From contig JAFKKH010000013.1 of the NCBI GenBank assembly GCA_017305665.1, forward strand, positions 62,001 to 126,000: DNA of 64,000 bases, in the 5' to 3' direction. This stretch comes from Hyphomicrobiales bacterium. GTDB lineage: Bacteria; Pseudomonadota; Alphaproteobacteria; Rhizobiales; Xanthobacteraceae. Numbering within the stretch: position 1 is the first letter of the stretch; every line of letters begins with the position of its first letter. The notes under the pieces are model-generated. The model was not told the DNA's origin, searched no databases, and saw only the letters and a list, made by a program, of their open reading frames with translations. Positions 1 through 10,094 of the stretch are shown here, in pieces. Made by a program: the position numbers and the translations under genes.

Positions 1-412
1 CACGCATCGTCAAGCGCGCGACGGATACATTCTCAAACAATGCTTCCCCATTACGCACAACGGCGATCGCAGCATGTAACGCGTGTGTGCGGCCGGAGAG
101 CGCGCGCAAGTGTTCCGCTGCGCCGTCGCGGCCAGCGGGCTTGTTGAACATTCGCCCCTCGCTTTCAAGCGTCTGGTCCGCCCCGATGACGTAGCGGCCT
201 GGCGATTGCAGCGAAACGGACCTGGCTTTTTCGCACGCCAGATGCGCGGCGATCTCGCCGGCTGCAATCAAACCAGAGTTCTTCTGAATGACCCGCTCAT
301 CGATCGCGGCCGGCTTCGCCTCGAACGATAGTCCAGCGTTAGACAGCAATGTCTGACGCACCCGGCTTTGCGAGGCCAGAATCAACGGCTTTTGTTCACG
401 CCAAACCGCCAT
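1..412 (-). CDS. maf: Maf-family nucleotide pyrophosphatase (partial, cut by window start)
   Basis: The frame runs from an ATG at 412 to the window edge without a stop. Its N-terminus reads PLILASQSRVRQTLL, followed by AKPAAIDERVIQ and later VIGADQTL, which are the hallmark motifs of Maf/YhdE nucleoside-triphosphate pyrophosphatases. These enzymes hydrolyse non-canonical or modified NTPs in the cytoplasm. The start lies 8 bp after the stop of the PPDK-regulator gene at 421, so the two are probably co-transcribed leftward. About 137 codons are visible and the C-terminal third is missing. The family is clear; the exact substrate class cannot be told. Confidence 0.88.
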   Translation of the reverse strand, partial: MAVWREQKPLILASQSRVRQTLLSNAGLSFEAKPAAIDERVIQKNSGLIAAGEIAAHLACEKARSVSLQSPGRYVIGADQTLESEGRMFNKPAGRDGAAEHLRALSGRTHALHAAIAVVRNGEALFENVSVARLTMR

Positions 413-420
413 CGCTCAGC

Positions 421-1263
421 CTACTCCGACCGCCGCTGCCGTTGCCGATCAGCAAACAGTTTCATGATCGCGGCAGCAGTTTCCTCGATCGAGCGGCGGG
501 TGACGTCCAGTTGTACCCAATCATGTCTCGCGCTCAGGCGACGTGCATGGGTCACCTCGTCGGCAACCGCCTGACGATCGATATAGACGTCGTTACCGGG
601 CCCCGAACCAATGCTCAGCAACCGGTTCTGCCGAACCTGAATGAGACGCTCCGGTGTCGCATGAAGGCTGACGACCAACGGCTGTTTCAGCGTTTCGAGC
701 TGATGCGGGATGGCAATGCCGGGCACCAGCGGCACGTTCGCAGTTCGGATGCCGCGATTGGCAAGGTAAATGGACGTCGGAGTTTTCGACGTACGCGATA
801 CGCCGACCAGAACAACGTCCGCTTCTTCGAGACCTTCAACGTGCTGCCCGTCATCATGCATCATCGAATAGTTCAACGCATCGATTCGCTTGAAATATTC
901 GGCATTCAATGTGTGTTGTGCGCCCACGCGTCCAGTGGTGGCCGCACCGAGATAAGCCTGAAACAACTGCATCACCGGCCCGATGATCGAAAGACTTGGG
1001 CTGTTGATCTCCTGACACTTCGCCTCGAGACGCGCGACCAGATCCTTTTCCAAAAGCGTGAACAGAACGATTCCTGGCGCCTCTTCGATCTCGGCCAGCA
1101 CGCGGTCAAGTTGTTTCTGGCTACGCACGAGCGGATAGACGTGCTCGACAGGTGTCACGTTGGCGTATTGAGCTGCCACCGCGCGCGACACGGTTATGAG
1201 CGTCTCGCCGGTCGAATCGGACACCAGGTGAAGATGAAAATAGCTGCCAGTGATGGGCACCAT
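421..1263 (-). CDS. Pyruvate,phosphate dikinase / PEP synthase regulatory protein (PPSR, DUF299; RP001 homologue)
   Basis: A 280-residue protein of normal family length. It opens with [15 protein letters not shown], carries the P-loop GVSRTSKT at residues 154-161 and continues [11 protein letters not shown], all signatures of the bifunctional ADP-dependent kinase/phosphorylase family. Family members inactivate and reactivate PPDK or PEP synthase by threonine phosphorylation and dephosphorylation. It is followed within 8 bp by maf. Its homologue (RP001) flanks the replication origin in Caulobacter and Rickettsia, which matters for the gap upstream. The ATG at 1263 gives the family's normal N-terminus. 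Whether the target is PPDK or PEP synthase cannot be decided here. Confidence 0.92.
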   Translation of the reverse strand: MVPITGSYFHLHLVSDSTGETLITVSRAVAAQYANVTPVEHVYPLVRSQKQLDRVLAEIEEAPGIVLFTLLEKDLVARLEAKCQEINSPSLSIIGPVMQLFQAYLGAATTGRVGAQHTLNAEYFKRIDALNYSMMHDDGQHVEGLEEADVVLVGVSRTSKTPTSIYLANRGIRTANVPLVPGIAIPHQLETLKQPLVVSLHATPERLIQVRQNRLLSIGSGPGNDVYIDRQAVADEVTHARRLSARHDWVQLDVTRRSIEETAAAIMKLFADRQRQRRSE

Positions 1264-1717
1264 AGCCCTGTATACCCTGTGAATCGCTGTGGAGCCTGAG
1301 CCGCGAAATGGCGCGTTCAGTGAAGGCCTTGGGATAAGCGGGATTTTTCTTCACAGGTCTCGTGAAGGGAAAAGTCCGTCGATCGATATCAATGATACTG
1401 GGGTTATGTGGACTTGTCTCTGGACAATTGCGTGCAAATTGTCAGCAAGCCTTTGAGACTGCGGCAGTCTCTGATGCAGTTGGTGAGCGGGACGGTGAAC
1501 TTGGGTGTGTGAAGAAGCTCTTGAAAAAATGCGGATGACATTGCGTCGGCTCAATTCACCGCCACATAGACTCAAATCTTAAGATCTAAAAATATGATTT
1601 GAGAGAAAGAGACCTTGCGGATATCGCCTTGATCCGCTCTCTATCAGTCATCGAGGCAACGCTGATGCCTCGCAGGTGTTCCCTTTGATCGTTCGAGTTT
1701 CCGGAGCGAACTGACCG
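1264..1717. other. 454-bp gene-free gap, candidate chromosomal origin (oriC)
   Basis: This gap separates the divergent PPSR and hemJ genes and I see no credible coding frame in it. It has several weak DnaA-box-like 9-mers: TTCTTCACA at 1347-1355 (8/9 to TTATNCACA), TGTGAATCG at 1278-1286 (7/9 on the other strand), TGTGGACTT at 1407-1415 and TCTGGACAA at 1419-1427. An AT-rich stretch near 1570-1604 contains the inverted repeat CTCAAATC (1571-1578)/GATTTGAG (1596-1603) with an internal palindrome ATCTTAAGAT (1576-1585). Two GANTC methylation sites occur, at 1281 and 1568. The location beside the RP001 homologue and 5.5-8 kb from four parS sites fits an alphaproteobacterial origin, but the boxes are degenerate. 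The origin assignment is inference. Confidence 0.4.
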
Positions 1718-2140
1718 ATGTACGAATGGATCAAGGCGTTTCACGTCATTGCCGTCATCTCATGGATGGCGGGCATGCTCTATCTTCCTCGCCTGTTTGT
1801 TTATCACTGTGAGGCCGAGGTCGGTTCAAGGCAGTCCGAGACCTTCAAGGTGATGGAGCGCCGGCTGCTCAAAGGAATCATCAATCCGGCGATGATTCTG
1901 ACCTGGCTGCTTGGCCTCTACATGGTCTGGGCGGGCCAGTGGTATTTGGCGGGATGGTTTCAGGTCAAATTCGCCCTTGTCCTCATCATGTCCGGTATCC
2001 ATGGCTTTTTTACCCGCTGCGTGCGCGATTTTGCCAATGACCGGAACACCAGAAGCCAGAAATTCTACAGGATTATCAATGAAGTACCTACGATTCTGAT
2101 GATCTTCATTGTGATCCTGGTGATCGTCAAGCCGTTCTAA
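1718..2140 (+). CDS. hemJ: Protoporphyrinogen IX oxidase HemJ (UPF0093)
   Basis: A 140-residue integral membrane protein with about four hydrophobic segments. It begins MYEWIKAFHVIAVISWMAGM, containing the conserved His9, and has FQVKFALVL with the conserved Lys84. HemJ oxidises protoporphyrinogen IX to protoporphyrin IX, the penultimate haem step, in the inner membrane. GGAGCG lies about 10 bp before the ATG. In many relatives hemE accompanies this gene near the PPSR gene, but no hemE occurs here. The downstream neighbour, after a 259-bp leader, is rho. Confidence 0.88.
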   Translation: MYEWIKAFHVIAVISWMAGMLYLPRLFVYHCEAEVGSRQSETFKVMERRLLKGIINPAMILTWLLGLYMVWAGQWYLAGWFQVKFALVLIMSGIHGFFTRCVRDFANDRNTRSQKFYRIINEVPTILMIFIVILVIVKPF

Positions 2141-2399
2141 CCGCTTGTCGCCGTTCGGGACCTTCTTGCGCAGACCAGGTTGATTTTCTATATTACGGAT
2201 ATCCCACCCCACGCAGGCGGATGTGGTTGCGTTCCGGTCTTTGGAGACCGGCCGCCACGTCAGGTTTGAAGCCCTTCAGCACCTTTTCTCGCTCAAGGCT
2301 TTTCACAGTTAGGACCTGCGGACTTTCCTCTCTGTTGTCGTCCGCATTCCGTAAAGCCGCCTCGCGATCCCCCTCAAGTTTTTCCACAGGACCACCCCA
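2141..2399 (+). promoter_or_regulatory. 259-bp leader region upstream of rho
   Basis: No gene is evident here. The region contains a perfect stem-loop CCGGTCT/AGACCGG at 2234-2251 with a four-base loop TTGG that lacks a following T-run, so it does not look like an intrinsic terminator. Long leaders in front of rho are known in other bacteria to serve autogenous attenuation by Rho. That role is inference here. Confidence 0.35.
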
Positions 2400-3665
2400 A
2401 TGCGGGAAATGAAACTCCAAGACCTCAAGTCCAAGACTCCGGCCGAACTCGTGTCGTTCGCGGAAGAACTCGGGGTCGAAAATGCCAGCACCATGCGCAA
2501 GCAGGAGCTGATGTTTGCCATCCTCAAGCAACTCGCCATCCAGGAAACTGACATCATCGGCGAAGGCGTCGTCGAGGTATTGCCTGACGGCTTCGGCTTC
2601 CTGCGTTCGCCAGATGCCAATTACCTGCCAGGCCCGGACGATATCTACGTTTCGCCATCGCAGATCCGCCGCTTCGGTCTCCGGACTGGCGACACCATCG
2701 AAGGCCATATTCGCAGCCCGAAGGAAGGCGAGCGCTACTTTGCCCTGCTGAAGGTCAATACGCTCAACTTCGAGGATCCCGAGAAGTCGAAGCACAAGGT
2801 CAACTTCGACAACCTGACGCCGCTGTTCCCCGATCAGCGCTTCAAGCTCGAGCTTGATGATCCGACCCGCAAGGATTTGTCGGCCCGAGTGATCGATATC
2901 GTCGCGCCGATCGGCAAGGGCCAGCGCGCGCTGATCGTGGCGCCGCCGCGCACCGGCAAGACCGTGCTGATGCAGAACATCGCGCACTCGATCACGGCGA
3001 ATCATCCAGAGTGCTATCTGATCGTTCTTCTGATCGATGAACGTCCCGAGGAAGTCACCGACATGCAGCGTTCGGTGAAGGGTGAGGTTGTGTCCTCCAC
3101 CTTCGATGAACCAGCGGTGCGCCACGTCCAGGTCGCTGAGATGGTGATCGAGAAGGCCAAGCGTCTGGTCGAGCATGGCCGCGACGTTGTCATTCTTCTC
3201 GATTCGATTACCCGCCTCGGCCGCGCCTACAACACCGTAGTGCCGTCATCGGGCAAGGTGCTGACCGGCGGTGTCGACGCCAACGCGCTGCAGCGGCCGA
3301 AGCGTTTCTTCGGTGCCGCGCGCAATATCGAGGAAGGCGGGTCGCTGACCATCATCGCGACGGCGCTGGTCGATACCGGCAGCCGTATGGACGAAGTGAT
3401 TTTCGAAGAGTTCAAGGGCACCGGCAACTCCGAACTCATCCTTGATCGCAAGGTGTCCGACAAGCGCACCTTCCCGGCGATCGACATTTCGCGCTCGGGC
3501 ACGCGCAAGGAAGAACTCATCACCGATCCGCAACTGCTCAAGAAGATGTATGTGCTGCGTCGGATTCTCAATCCGATGGGCACCATGGATGCAATCGACT
3601 TCCTGCTCGACAAGCTGCGCAACACCAAGAACAACTCGGAATTCTTCGAGTCGATGAACACCTGA
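2400..3665 (+). CDS. rho: Transcription termination factor Rho
   Basis: A 421-residue homohexameric RNA-dependent ATPase that ends transcription. The N-terminus [20 protein letters not shown] is the Rho N-domain. An OB-fold RNA-binding segment contains DGFGFLRS at about residues 63-70. The Rho-type P-loop APPRTGKT lies at 181-188, and Walker B is [16 protein letters not shown]. The length matches alphaproteobacterial Rho. The start matches the family N-terminus, although no strong ribosome binding site precedes it. A strong intrinsic-type hairpin follows at 3686. Confidence 0.97.
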   Translation: MREMKLQDLKSKTPAELVSFAEELGVENASTMRKQELMFAILKQLAIQETDIIGEGVVEVLPDGFGFLRSPDANYLPGPDDIYVSPSQIRRFGLRTGDTIEGHIRSPKEGERYFALLKVNTLNFEDPEKSKHKVNFDNLTPLFPDQRFKLELDDPTRKDLSARVIDIVAPIGKGQRALIVAPPRTGKTVLMQNIAHSITANHPECYLIVLLIDERPEEVTDMQRSVKGEVVSSTFDEPAVRHVQVAEMVIEKAKRLVEHGRDVVILLDSITRLGRAYNTVVPSSGKVLTGGVDANALQRPKRFFGAARNIEEGGSLTIIATALVDTGSRMDEVIFEEFKGTGNSELILDRKVSDKRTFPAIDISRSGTRKEELITDPQLLKKMYVLRRILNPMGTMDAIDFLLDKLRNTKNNSEFFESMNT

Positions 3666-3685
3666 TCGCAACTCCGATCAGGTCG

Positions 3686-3722
3686 ACGGCTCTCTTGCGC
3701 AAGCGAGAGGGCCGTTTGCTTG
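3686..3722 (+). terminator. Intrinsic terminator downstream of rho
   Basis: The arms ACGGCTCTC and GAGAGGGCCGT, extended by TTGC/GCAA, form a stem from 3686 to 3714, followed by the T-rich tail TTTGCTTG. It begins about 20 bp after the rho stop and just before the convergent DUF255 gene stop at 3723. Confidence 0.7.
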
Positions 3723-5759
3723 TCAGTTTGAGCTCGATCCCTTTGCAAGGGCTCTCAACGCATCCGGTTCGGTCATCGGCAGCGAACACGATTGGCCGCG
3801 GCAGACAAACGCGGCGCTGTCCTTCGTTGCCACAAGTTTTGTTCGCGCCGGATGATCGGTTGGTAGTGCATCCGCGCGCGGCGCATGAAGCACGATGCTC
3901 GTGGTATGCGGCAGCTTTCGTGCCGCAGCCAGCAGCGTATCGGCATGAGTACCCTCGCCCACTACGACGATCTCAGCTCCGGTGAGATAGAGATCGAGCG
4001 CATTCAGCAACGACAGATGCCCAAAAATGTTCTCGGCCGCGCGCGGTAAGAGTGCGGCGAAGAGTGTGTCCAGGTTGGCACGCCATTTGGAGTCGCCGGT
4101 CAGGACGGCGAGACGGACGAGATTTTGCGCGATCAGCCCGGTGTGGTTTGGAATGGCGTCGTCGATGGTTGAGTGCGGGCGGATGATCAGCCCTTCCGCA
4201 TCGTCGGCGGTGAGGTAATAGCCGCCATGTTCTGCGTCGGAATAATGCATATCCAGCGTTGATTGCCAGTCGAGCGCCTGCTTCAAAAAAGATTCCTCAC
4301 CAGAGACCTTGAACAGCGCAAGCGCGGCCCGGATCATGGCGGCATAGTCCGAAGCCAGCGCCGGAATGAGCAGCCGCCCATCGCGCCAGGAGTGACCGAG
4401 GCGTCCGTCGCGCGTCATGGACCTCTGCACGAAGCCGAATGCCTTTCGTGCCATCGCGAGCCAGTCCGGTCGATCGAAGACAATGGCGGCATGGGCCAGC
4501 GCCGCGATCATCAAGCCGTTCCAGTCGGCCAAGACCTTGTCGTCGAGTCCCGGCCGCACACGGCTCGCGCGTCGCGCCAGCAGCTTCTTGCGCAACTGGC
4601 GCATATGAGCGCCGTCGTCGCTGCCGAGATCGAGGCTCTTCAGCCGATTGGGAATATTGTGACCTTCGAAGTTGCCCTCGGCGGTGATGTCGTAGCGAGC
4701 AGCAAAGTCGGCGGTGTCCTGGGTACCGAGGACACTCTCGATTTCCTTCAGCGACCAGACGTAGAACTTTCCCTCTTCACCTTCGGAGTCTGCGTCGAGA
4801 GATGAAGCGAAACCACCCTCTCCTGTCAGCATCTCCCGCCTGAGCCAATCGACGGTCTCGATGGCACGTTCGCGAAACAGCGGATTGCCTGAACGCGCAT
4901 ACTCCACCGTCAGCAGATCGAGAATCTGCGCGTTGTCGTAGAGCATCTTCTCGAAGTGCGGCACCAGCCACTGCTCGTCGACGGAATATCGCGCGTAGCC
5001 GCCGCCGAGATGATCGTAGATGCCGCCCTGGCTCATGCGTGTCAGGGTGAGCCCGGTTGTGCTGAAGAAACGCTTGTCATGGGTCCGAGCGCCGGCACGC
5101 CAGAGAAACTCCAGCATTGTGCATTGGGGAAATTTTGGTGCGCCGCGTAAGCCGCCATGAACCGGATCGGTCGCGCGTGCAATCGAGACGGCTGCGTTGT
5201 TGAGTTCGGCGACGCCGAGGCTGGCCGGATTTTCGCTTTTTGCGCGCGCGGCGAGACGCGCGACCAGCGCCTCGCGGTTCTGCGCGACCTTCTCCGGTTG
5301 CTCGCGGAAAATTCGCGAAATTGTGTGCAGGAGATCGGTGAAACCCGGCCGGCCGTATTGCGTGGTCTTCGGGAAATAGGTGCCGCCCCAGAACGGTGAG
5401 CCATCGGACGACAGAAACATCGTTAGCGGCCAACCGCCCTGCTCGCCGAGATGATGCAACGCGCTCATGTAGATCTGGTCGATGTCTGGCCGTTCCTCGC
5501 GATCGACCTTGATGTTGACGAACAGCTTGTTCATCACGGCTGCGACCGCTTCGTCCTCAAAGCTCTCGTGCGCCATGACATGGCACCAATGACAAGCGGC
5601 GTAACCGACCGACAACAGAATCGGACGTTGGCTTCTTTGCGCCTCGGCCAGTGCTTCAGGGCCCCAGGGCCACCAGTCGACGGGGTTGTGCTGGTGCTGC
5701 AGCAGATAGGGACTGGTCTCGCCGGCGAGTCTGTTTGTATGGGTCGTGGAATCGCTCAT
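3723..5759 (-). CDS. DUF255 thioredoxin-like / glycoside-hydrolase-fold protein (YyaL/SPATA20 family)
   Basis: A 678-residue protein. The N-terminal thioredoxin-like domain has [13 protein letters not shown] and [17 protein letters not shown], with the CHWC motif at residues 56-59. The remainder resembles the (alpha/alpha)6 barrel of the YyaL/spermatogenesis-associated protein 20 family (for example [11 protein letters not shown] and EGKFYVW). The biochemical role is not established; a redox or N-acylglucosamine-epimerase-like function has been guessed from the fold. No signal peptide is evident. It is divergent from mnmE across 48 bp and convergent with rho. Confidence 0.88.
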   Translation of the reverse strand: MSDSTTHTNRLAGETSPYLLQHQHNPVDWWPWGPEALAEAQRSQRPILLSVGYAACHWCHVMAHESFEDEAVAAVMNKLFVNIKVDREERPDIDQIYMSALHHLGEQGGWPLTMFLSSDGSPFWGGTYFPKTTQYGRPGFTDLLHTISRIFREQPEKVAQNREALVARLAARAKSENPASLGVAELNNAAVSIARATDPVHGGLRGAPKFPQCTMLEFLWRAGARTHDKRFFSTTGLTLTRMSQGGIYDHLGGGYARYSVDEQWLVPHFEKMLYDNAQILDLLTVEYARSGNPLFRERAIETVDWLRREMLTGEGGFASSLDADSEGEEGKFYVWSLKEIESVLGTQDTADFAARYDITAEGNFEGHNIPNRLKSLDLGSDDGAHMRQLRKKLLARRASRVRPGLDDKVLADWNGLMIAALAHAAIVFDRPDWLAMARKAFGFVQRSMTRDGRLGHSWRDGRLLIPALASDYAAMIRAALALFKVSGEESFLKQALDWQSTLDMHYSDAEHGGYYLTADDAEGLIIRPHSTIDDAIPNHTGLIAQNLVRLAVLTGDSKWRANLDTLFAALLPRAAENIFGHLSLLNALDLYLTGAEIVVVGEGTHADTLLAAARKLPHTTSIVLHAPRADALPTDHPARTKLVATKDSAAFVCRGQSCSLPMTEPDALRALAKGSSSN

Positions 5760-5807
5760 GGCAGGGACCTTTCCGTCTCGTCGGAAAATGTCCTACAGAC
5801 ATAGGCG

Positions 5808-7184
5808 ATGCATCCCCGGGATCAAACCATCTTTGCCCTCTCATCCGGTCGGCCACCGAGCGCGATCGCTGTCGTGCGCGTGTCGGGAGCGCAGGCGGGC
5901 CACGTTCTTGGATCGTTGGCGGGGCGCAAGCCGACGCCACGGGCCGCGACGCGCACAACCTTGCGCGATCGCAGCGGTGATGCGATCGACGATGCGGTTG
6001 TGCTGTGGTTTCCGGGGCCGAAAAGTGCGACCGGAGAAGATGTTGCCGAGTTTCACGTTCATGGCAGCCGCGCGGTTTTGAACACATTGTTCGCGGCGCT
6101 GGCATCGTTTGACGATGTGCGCGCGGCGGAGCCCGGCGAATTCACGCGGCGCGCTTTCGAAAACGGCAAGATCGATCTCACCGAAGCTGAAGGCCTCGAC
6201 GATCTCATTCACGCCGATACGGATCGGCAACGGCGGCAGGCCTTGCGGCAGTTGCAGGGGCTGCTCGGCGATCGCGCGCGCGACTGGCGCAAGCAACTGA
6301 TCGAGGCGGCGGCGCTTATCGAGGCAGGAATCGATTTTTCCGACGAGGGCGACGTGCCGGACGATCTGACAGCGCCGGCACTTGCGAAGATCGGAGAGCT
6401 GCGCCGGCAGATTGAAGAAACCCTTGCGGCATCGGCACAAAGTGAACGCCTGCGCGACGGGCTGACCGTTGCGATCGCGGGTCCGCCGAACGCCGGCAAG
6501 TCGACGCTGCTCAATCGTCTCGCGCGCCGAGAAGCTGCGATCGTCTCGCCACATGCTGGCACGACCCGCGACGTCATCGAAGTCCATCTCGATCTCGACG
6601 GCTATCCCGTGACGCTGGTTGACACCGCGGGGATTCGCGAGACCAACGATCCGATCGAGCAGGAGGGTGTGCGGCGTGCGCGTGATCGTGCCGCGTCGGC
6701 CGATCTGGTGCTGTGGTTGACCGATAGTGATGGCGACGGTGATCCTCCGCCGGAGATCGCGCGCGACGGTGCGGTTTCGGTCTGGCATGTGCGCAACAAG
6801 ACCGATCTTTTGGCTGCGAAAAGCGATGCGGCAAACCCAAGGCAGTTTGAGGCGAACCTGGGGCAGGGGGCTTCCGGCGGATTTTTCCGAATTTCCGCGG
6901 TGCGGGGCGACGGCGTTGAGGACCTGCTGGGCGCGTTGACGGCTTTCGTGGAGGCGTGGTTCGGTGCCGGCGAGGTGGCCGCCATTACCCGTTTGCGGCA
7001 CCGCAACATATTGCAGCATGCTGCAAGATCACTTGCGAAGGCGGGAGCGCTCAGCGGGCAGGGCGATGAACTCGTCGCAGAGGAGCTTCGAATATCGATT
7101 CATCTGTTGGGTAGATTGCTGGGTCGGGTCGATATAGAAGACGTACTTGATTCAATCTTTCGCGACTTTTGTATAGGAAAATAA
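5808..7184 (+). CDS. mnmE: tRNA-modifying GTPase MnmE (TrmE)
   Basis: A 458-residue cytoplasmic GTPase. With MnmG it installs the (carboxymethyl)aminomethyl group on wobble U34 of certain tRNAs. The N-terminal tetrahydrofolate-binding domain includes EFHVHGS and [23 protein letters not shown]. The G1 P-loop GPPNAGKS is at residues 225-232, G3 is DTAGIRET, G4 is NKTDL, and the C-terminus ends in the functional FCIGK motif (C-x-G-K). The partner gene mnmG follows after 162 bp that contain two parS sites. Confidence 0.97.
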   Translation: MHPRDQTIFALSSGRPPSAIAVVRVSGAQAGHVLGSLAGRKPTPRAATRTTLRDRSGDAIDDAVVLWFPGPKSATGEDVAEFHVHGSRAVLNTLFAALASFDDVRAAEPGEFTRRAFENGKIDLTEAEGLDDLIHADTDRQRRQALRQLQGLLGDRARDWRKQLIEAAALIEAGIDFSDEGDVPDDLTAPALAKIGELRRQIEETLAASAQSERLRDGLTVAIAGPPNAGKSTLLNRLARREAAIVSPHAGTTRDVIEVHLDLDGYPVTLVDTAGIRETNDPIEQEGVRRARDRAASADLVLWLTDSDGDGDPPPEIARDGAVSVWHVRNKTDLLAAKSDAANPRQFEANLGQGASGGFFRISAVRGDGVEDLLGALTAFVEAWFGAGEVAAITRLRHRNILQHAARSLAKAGALSGQGDELVAEELRISIHLLGRLLGRVDIEDVLDSIFRDFCIGK

Positions 7185-7216
7185 TATTCCTTGAATCACT
7201 CTTTTATTTGAGGAAT

Positions 7217-7232
7217 TGTTTCACGTGAAACA
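7217..7232. promoter_or_regulatory. parS: parS site 1 (centromere-like ParB binding site)
   Basis: The sequence TGTTTCACGTGAAACA is a perfect 16-bp palindrome identical to the widely conserved bacterial parS consensus. The symmetry extends to 18 bp (7216-7233). It lies in the mnmE-mnmG gap. ParB nucleates here and spreads, and ParA then moves the origin region to the cell pole. Confidence 0.95.
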
Positions 7233-7252
7233 AGTTCCAGTTTCCGAATTCA

Positions 7253-7268
7253 TGTTTCACGTGAAACG
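7253..7268. promoter_or_regulatory. parS: parS site 2
   Basis: TGTTTCACGTGAAACG carries the perfect 14-bp palindromic core GTTTCACGTGAAAC (7254-7267) and has one mismatch to the 16-bp consensus at the last base. Its centre is 36 bp from that of site 1, in the same intergenic gap. Confidence 0.93.
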
Positions 7269-7346
7269 CGCGGCGTCACGCCAAAACTTGATCTTTCGGA
7301 TCGCGCACGCCTGAGTTAGAAGTCGCGCCATTAGCGCGAAAAGCCC

Positions 7347-9221
7347 ATGACAACATCGTTCGACGTCATCGTCATCGGAGGTGGCCACGCCGGCTGTGAA
7401 GCCGCGGCGGCGGCCGCGCGCATGGGTGCGCGCACCGCCCTGGTTACGCACCGCTTTGCGACGGTCGGGGCAATGTCCTGCAATCCCGCGATCGGAGGGC
7501 TCGGCAAGGGTCATCTGGTTCGCGAGGTCGATGCGCTCGACGGCTTGATGGGCCGGATCGCGGATGCCGCAGGCATCCAGTTTCGGATGCTCAATCGGCG
7601 GAAAGGGCCTGCGGTGCGCGGGCCTCGTGCTCAGGCCGATCGCAAACTTTATGCCGCAGCGATGCAGACTGCGATCCGGGAGACTGCCGGGCTTGAGGTA
7701 ATCGAAGGCGAGGCGGACGAGCTTATAGTTCGTGACGGCCGGATTGCCGGCGTCCGGATGGTGGATGGCCGACAGCTTGAGGCCGGCGCGGTGGTCGTGA
7801 CCACCGGAACGTTTCTGCGCGGCCTGATCCACCTCGGCGAGAAGAGCTGGCCTGCCGGCCGGGTCGATGAGGCGCCGGCGCTGGGTCTGTCCGCATCGTT
7901 CGAGCGCATCGGCTTTACACTGGGTCGACTCAAGACCGGGACGCCGCCACGACTCGATGGCACCACCATCGACTGGTCAGCCGTGGAAATGCAGCCGGGC
8001 GACGATCCGCCGGAGCCGTTCTCGGTCATGACCGAGCGCATTGCGGTGCCGCAGATCCAGTGCGGCATTACCCGCACCACACCGGCCACGCATGAGGTGA
8101 TCCGGGCCAACGTGCATCGCTCGCCGATGTATTCCGGCCAGATCAAGAGTTCGGGGCCGCGCTATTGCCCGTCGATCGAGGACAAGATCGTCCGCTTCGG
8201 CGACCGCGATGGCCACCAGATCTTCCTGGAACCGGAGGGGCTCGACGACACCACGGTTTATCCCAACGGCATTTCGACCTCGTTGCCGGAGGATGTGCAG
8301 CTCGCGATCCTGGCCTCGATTCCCGGTCTGGAGAGGGTTCGCATGGTCCGTCCGGGCTATGCCATCGAATACGATCACGTCGATCCGCGCGAACTCGATC
8401 CGACGCTGCAGACCAGGCGGATGCCCGGCCTGTTTCTGGCCGGCCAGATCAATGGCACCACGGGCTATGAAGAGGCGGCGGCGCAAGGTCTGGTGGCGGG
8501 CCTGAATGCGGCGCTGATGGCGGGTGAGGGCGAGCCGATCGTATTCGACCGCGCCGACGGCTACCTCGGCGTGATGATCGACGATCTCGTGACCCGCGGC
8601 ATCACCGAACCCTATCGGATGTTCACGTCGCGCGCGGAATATCGGCTCACGCTGCGCGCGGACAACGCCGATCAGCGGCTCACCGACAAAGGAATAGCGC
8701 TCGGATGCGTCGGTGGCGCGCGCGCTGCCTATCATGAGGCCAAGATGGCGGCGCTGAACGCAGCGAAGTCTCTCGCGAAATCATTGGCCATTACGCCGAA
8801 TGAGGCGGTCAAACACGGTTTGTCGCTCAATCGCGATGGTGTCAGGCGCTCGGCGTTCGAGCTGTTATCCTATCCGGAGATCGGGTGGGATCAGGTGAGG
8901 GCGATCTGGCCGGAGTTGTCGGCCATCGATCCGGCAATCGCCGTCCATCTGGAAATCGACGCCAAATACGACGTCTATCTAAAGCGGCAGACCGCTGACG
9001 TCGAGGCGTTTCGCCGCGACGAGAGCCTCGTGCTTGCCGGGGTCAACTATGATGACGTGCCCGGACTGTCCAACGAGGCGCGGGGCAAGCTAGAGCGGGC
9101 GCGGCCGCATACGGTTGGGCAGGCGGGACGCCTTGACGGCATTACACCGGCGGCCCTTGGGATCCTGGCGGCTTATCTGCGCCGCGAGGCGCGGAAAGCG
9201 AAGGCAGCGGCGACGGCCTGA
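7347..9221 (+). CDS. mnmG: tRNA uridine-5-carboxymethylaminomethyl modification enzyme MnmG (GidA)
   Basis: A 624-residue FAD-dependent partner of MnmE. The dinucleotide-binding motif [20 protein letters not shown] is near the N-terminus, followed by the family signatures [24 protein letters not shown] and [12 protein letters not shown], and the GidA C-terminal helical domain. The length is normal. It sits between mnmE and rsmG with parS sites on both sides. A third parS begins 3 bp after the stop codon. Confidence 0.97.
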   Translation: MTTSFDVIVIGGGHAGCEAAAAAARMGARTALVTHRFATVGAMSCNPAIGGLGKGHLVREVDALDGLMGRIADAAGIQFRMLNRRKGPAVRGPRAQADRKLYAAAMQTAIRETAGLEVIEGEADELIVRDGRIAGVRMVDGRQLEAGAVVVTTGTFLRGLIHLGEKSWPAGRVDEAPALGLSASFERIGFTLGRLKTGTPPRLDGTTIDWSAVEMQPGDDPPEPFSVMTERIAVPQIQCGITRTTPATHEVIRANVHRSPMYSGQIKSSGPRYCPSIEDKIVRFGDRDGHQIFLEPEGLDDTTVYPNGISTSLPEDVQLAILASIPGLERVRMVRPGYAIEYDHVDPRELDPTLQTRRMPGLFLAGQINGTTGYEEAAAQGLVAGLNAALMAGEGEPIVFDRADGYLGVMIDDLVTRGITEPYRMFTSRAEYRLTLRADNADQRLTDKGIALGCVGGARAAYHEAKMAALNAAKSLAKSLAITPNEAVKHGLSLNRDGVRRSAFELLSYPEIGWDQVRAIWPELSAIDPAIAVHLEIDAKYDVYLKRQTADVEAFRRDESLVLAGVNYDDVPGLSNEARGKLERARPHTVGQAGRLDGITPAALGILAAYLRREARKAKAAATA

Positions 9222-9223
9222 GC

Positions 9224-9239
9224 TGTTTCACGTGAAACA
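9224..9239. promoter_or_regulatory. parS: parS site 3
   Basis: TGTTTCACGTGAAACA is a perfect 16-bp match to the parS consensus, immediately after the mnmG stop codon in the 182-bp mnmG-rsmG gap. Confidence 0.95.
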
Positions 9240-9403
9240 TGTGTGATCATGCGCAGCGGCGTCCGATGCTGACCGTCCGCCATGCCCGGATTTAATAGAG
9301 TCGGCCAACGGCCGACCGGCAGGAAAAGACGATTACGCGTCTCAGAAAATCTGGTTGCGACTCACGCGGTCACTTATGTTGAACCCACTGTTGGCAGTGA
9401 TCG

Positions 9404-10078
9404 ATGACGAAGCCCCAACGATCCCAATCTCCAGTGCACGTGTCTGACAAGGCCACGGCTCTGGCGCTGACCCCCGTTTCACGTGAAACGGAGGCGCGGC
9501 TCGATGCCTATGTCGATCTTCTGGCGCAGTGGCAGGCCAAAACGAATCTCGTGGCGCCTTCCACATTGCCGCAGCTCTGGACCCGACACATCGCGGATTC
9601 GTTGCAGCTTTTGACGCTCGCACCTGGCGCCAGGCGCTGGGCTGACTTCGGCAGCGGAGGTGGCTTTCCCGGCGTAGTGCTGGCGTGCGCCCTAGCCGAG
9701 GTCGAAGGTGCGCGCATCGACCTGGTCGAGCGCAACGCCAAGAAAGCAGCCTTCCTCCGCGAGGCCATTCGCGTCACCGGCGCGCCCGGCGTCATCCATC
9801 TGACGGATATCGGGGATTATGTGGAAAGGTCGGAGGGTAACATCGATTGCGTGACCGCGCGGGCGCTGGCGCCGCTACAGATGTTGCTCGGTTTCGCGCA
9901 ACCCCTAGTGAAGCAAGGCGCCAAGGCGTTGTTTCCAAAGGGTCAAGATGTAGAAGCCGAATTGACGGAAGCTACTAAATCTTGGAATATTGAGCCTCGC
10001 CTTCATTCCAGCCGAACGGGCGGACACGGCTGGATCGTCGAACTCGATCGGATCGAGCGGCGCGATCATCGTCCATAA
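9404..10078 (+). CDS. rsmG: 16S rRNA (guanine-527-N7)-methyltransferase RsmG (GidB)
   Basis: A 224-residue SAM-dependent methyltransferase that forms m7G527 in 16S rRNA. The SAM-binding motif DFGSGGGFPG is at residues 81-90. Residues 24-29 (PVSRET) are encoded by DNA that doubles as a parS site. The stop lies 16 bp before the parA start. An ATG at 9404 gives a slightly long N-terminus; a later start closer to the VSRET segment is possible. Confidence 0.94.
   Translation: MTKPQRSQSPVHVSDKATALALTPVSRETEARLDAYVDLLAQWQAKTNLVAPSTLPQLWTRHIADSLQLLTLAPGARRWADFGSGGGFPGVVLACALAEVEGARIDLVERNAKKAAFLREAIRVTGAPGVIHLTDIGDYVERSEGNIDCVTARALAPLQMLLGFAQPLVKQGAKALFPKGQDVEAELTEATKSWNIEPRLHSSRTGGHGWIVELDRIERRDHRP
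9475..9490. promoter_or_regulatory. parS: parS site 4, inside rsmG coding sequence
   Basis: CGTTTCACGTGAAACG is a perfect palindrome (18 bp if flanks are included, 9474-9491) with the full 14-bp parS core. It lies within rsmG and encodes Val-Ser-Arg-Glu-Thr, so the DNA is constrained both as protein code and as centromere. Confidence 0.92.
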
Positions 10079-10094
10079 AGTAACGTGGCGTGTC

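Noticed and set aside
349..1299. A 316-codon open frame on the plus strand
   Set aside because: It is antisense to the PPSR gene, which has a clear P-loop and family length.
1351..1575. A 74-codon minus-strand frame in the gap upstream of hemJ
   Set aside because: It is His/Arg/Gln-rich, has no ribosome binding site and overlaps the candidate origin.
9990..10094. Extended N-terminus for ParA
   Set aside because: It would overlap rsmG by about 90 bp and is not part of the ParA family N-terminus.
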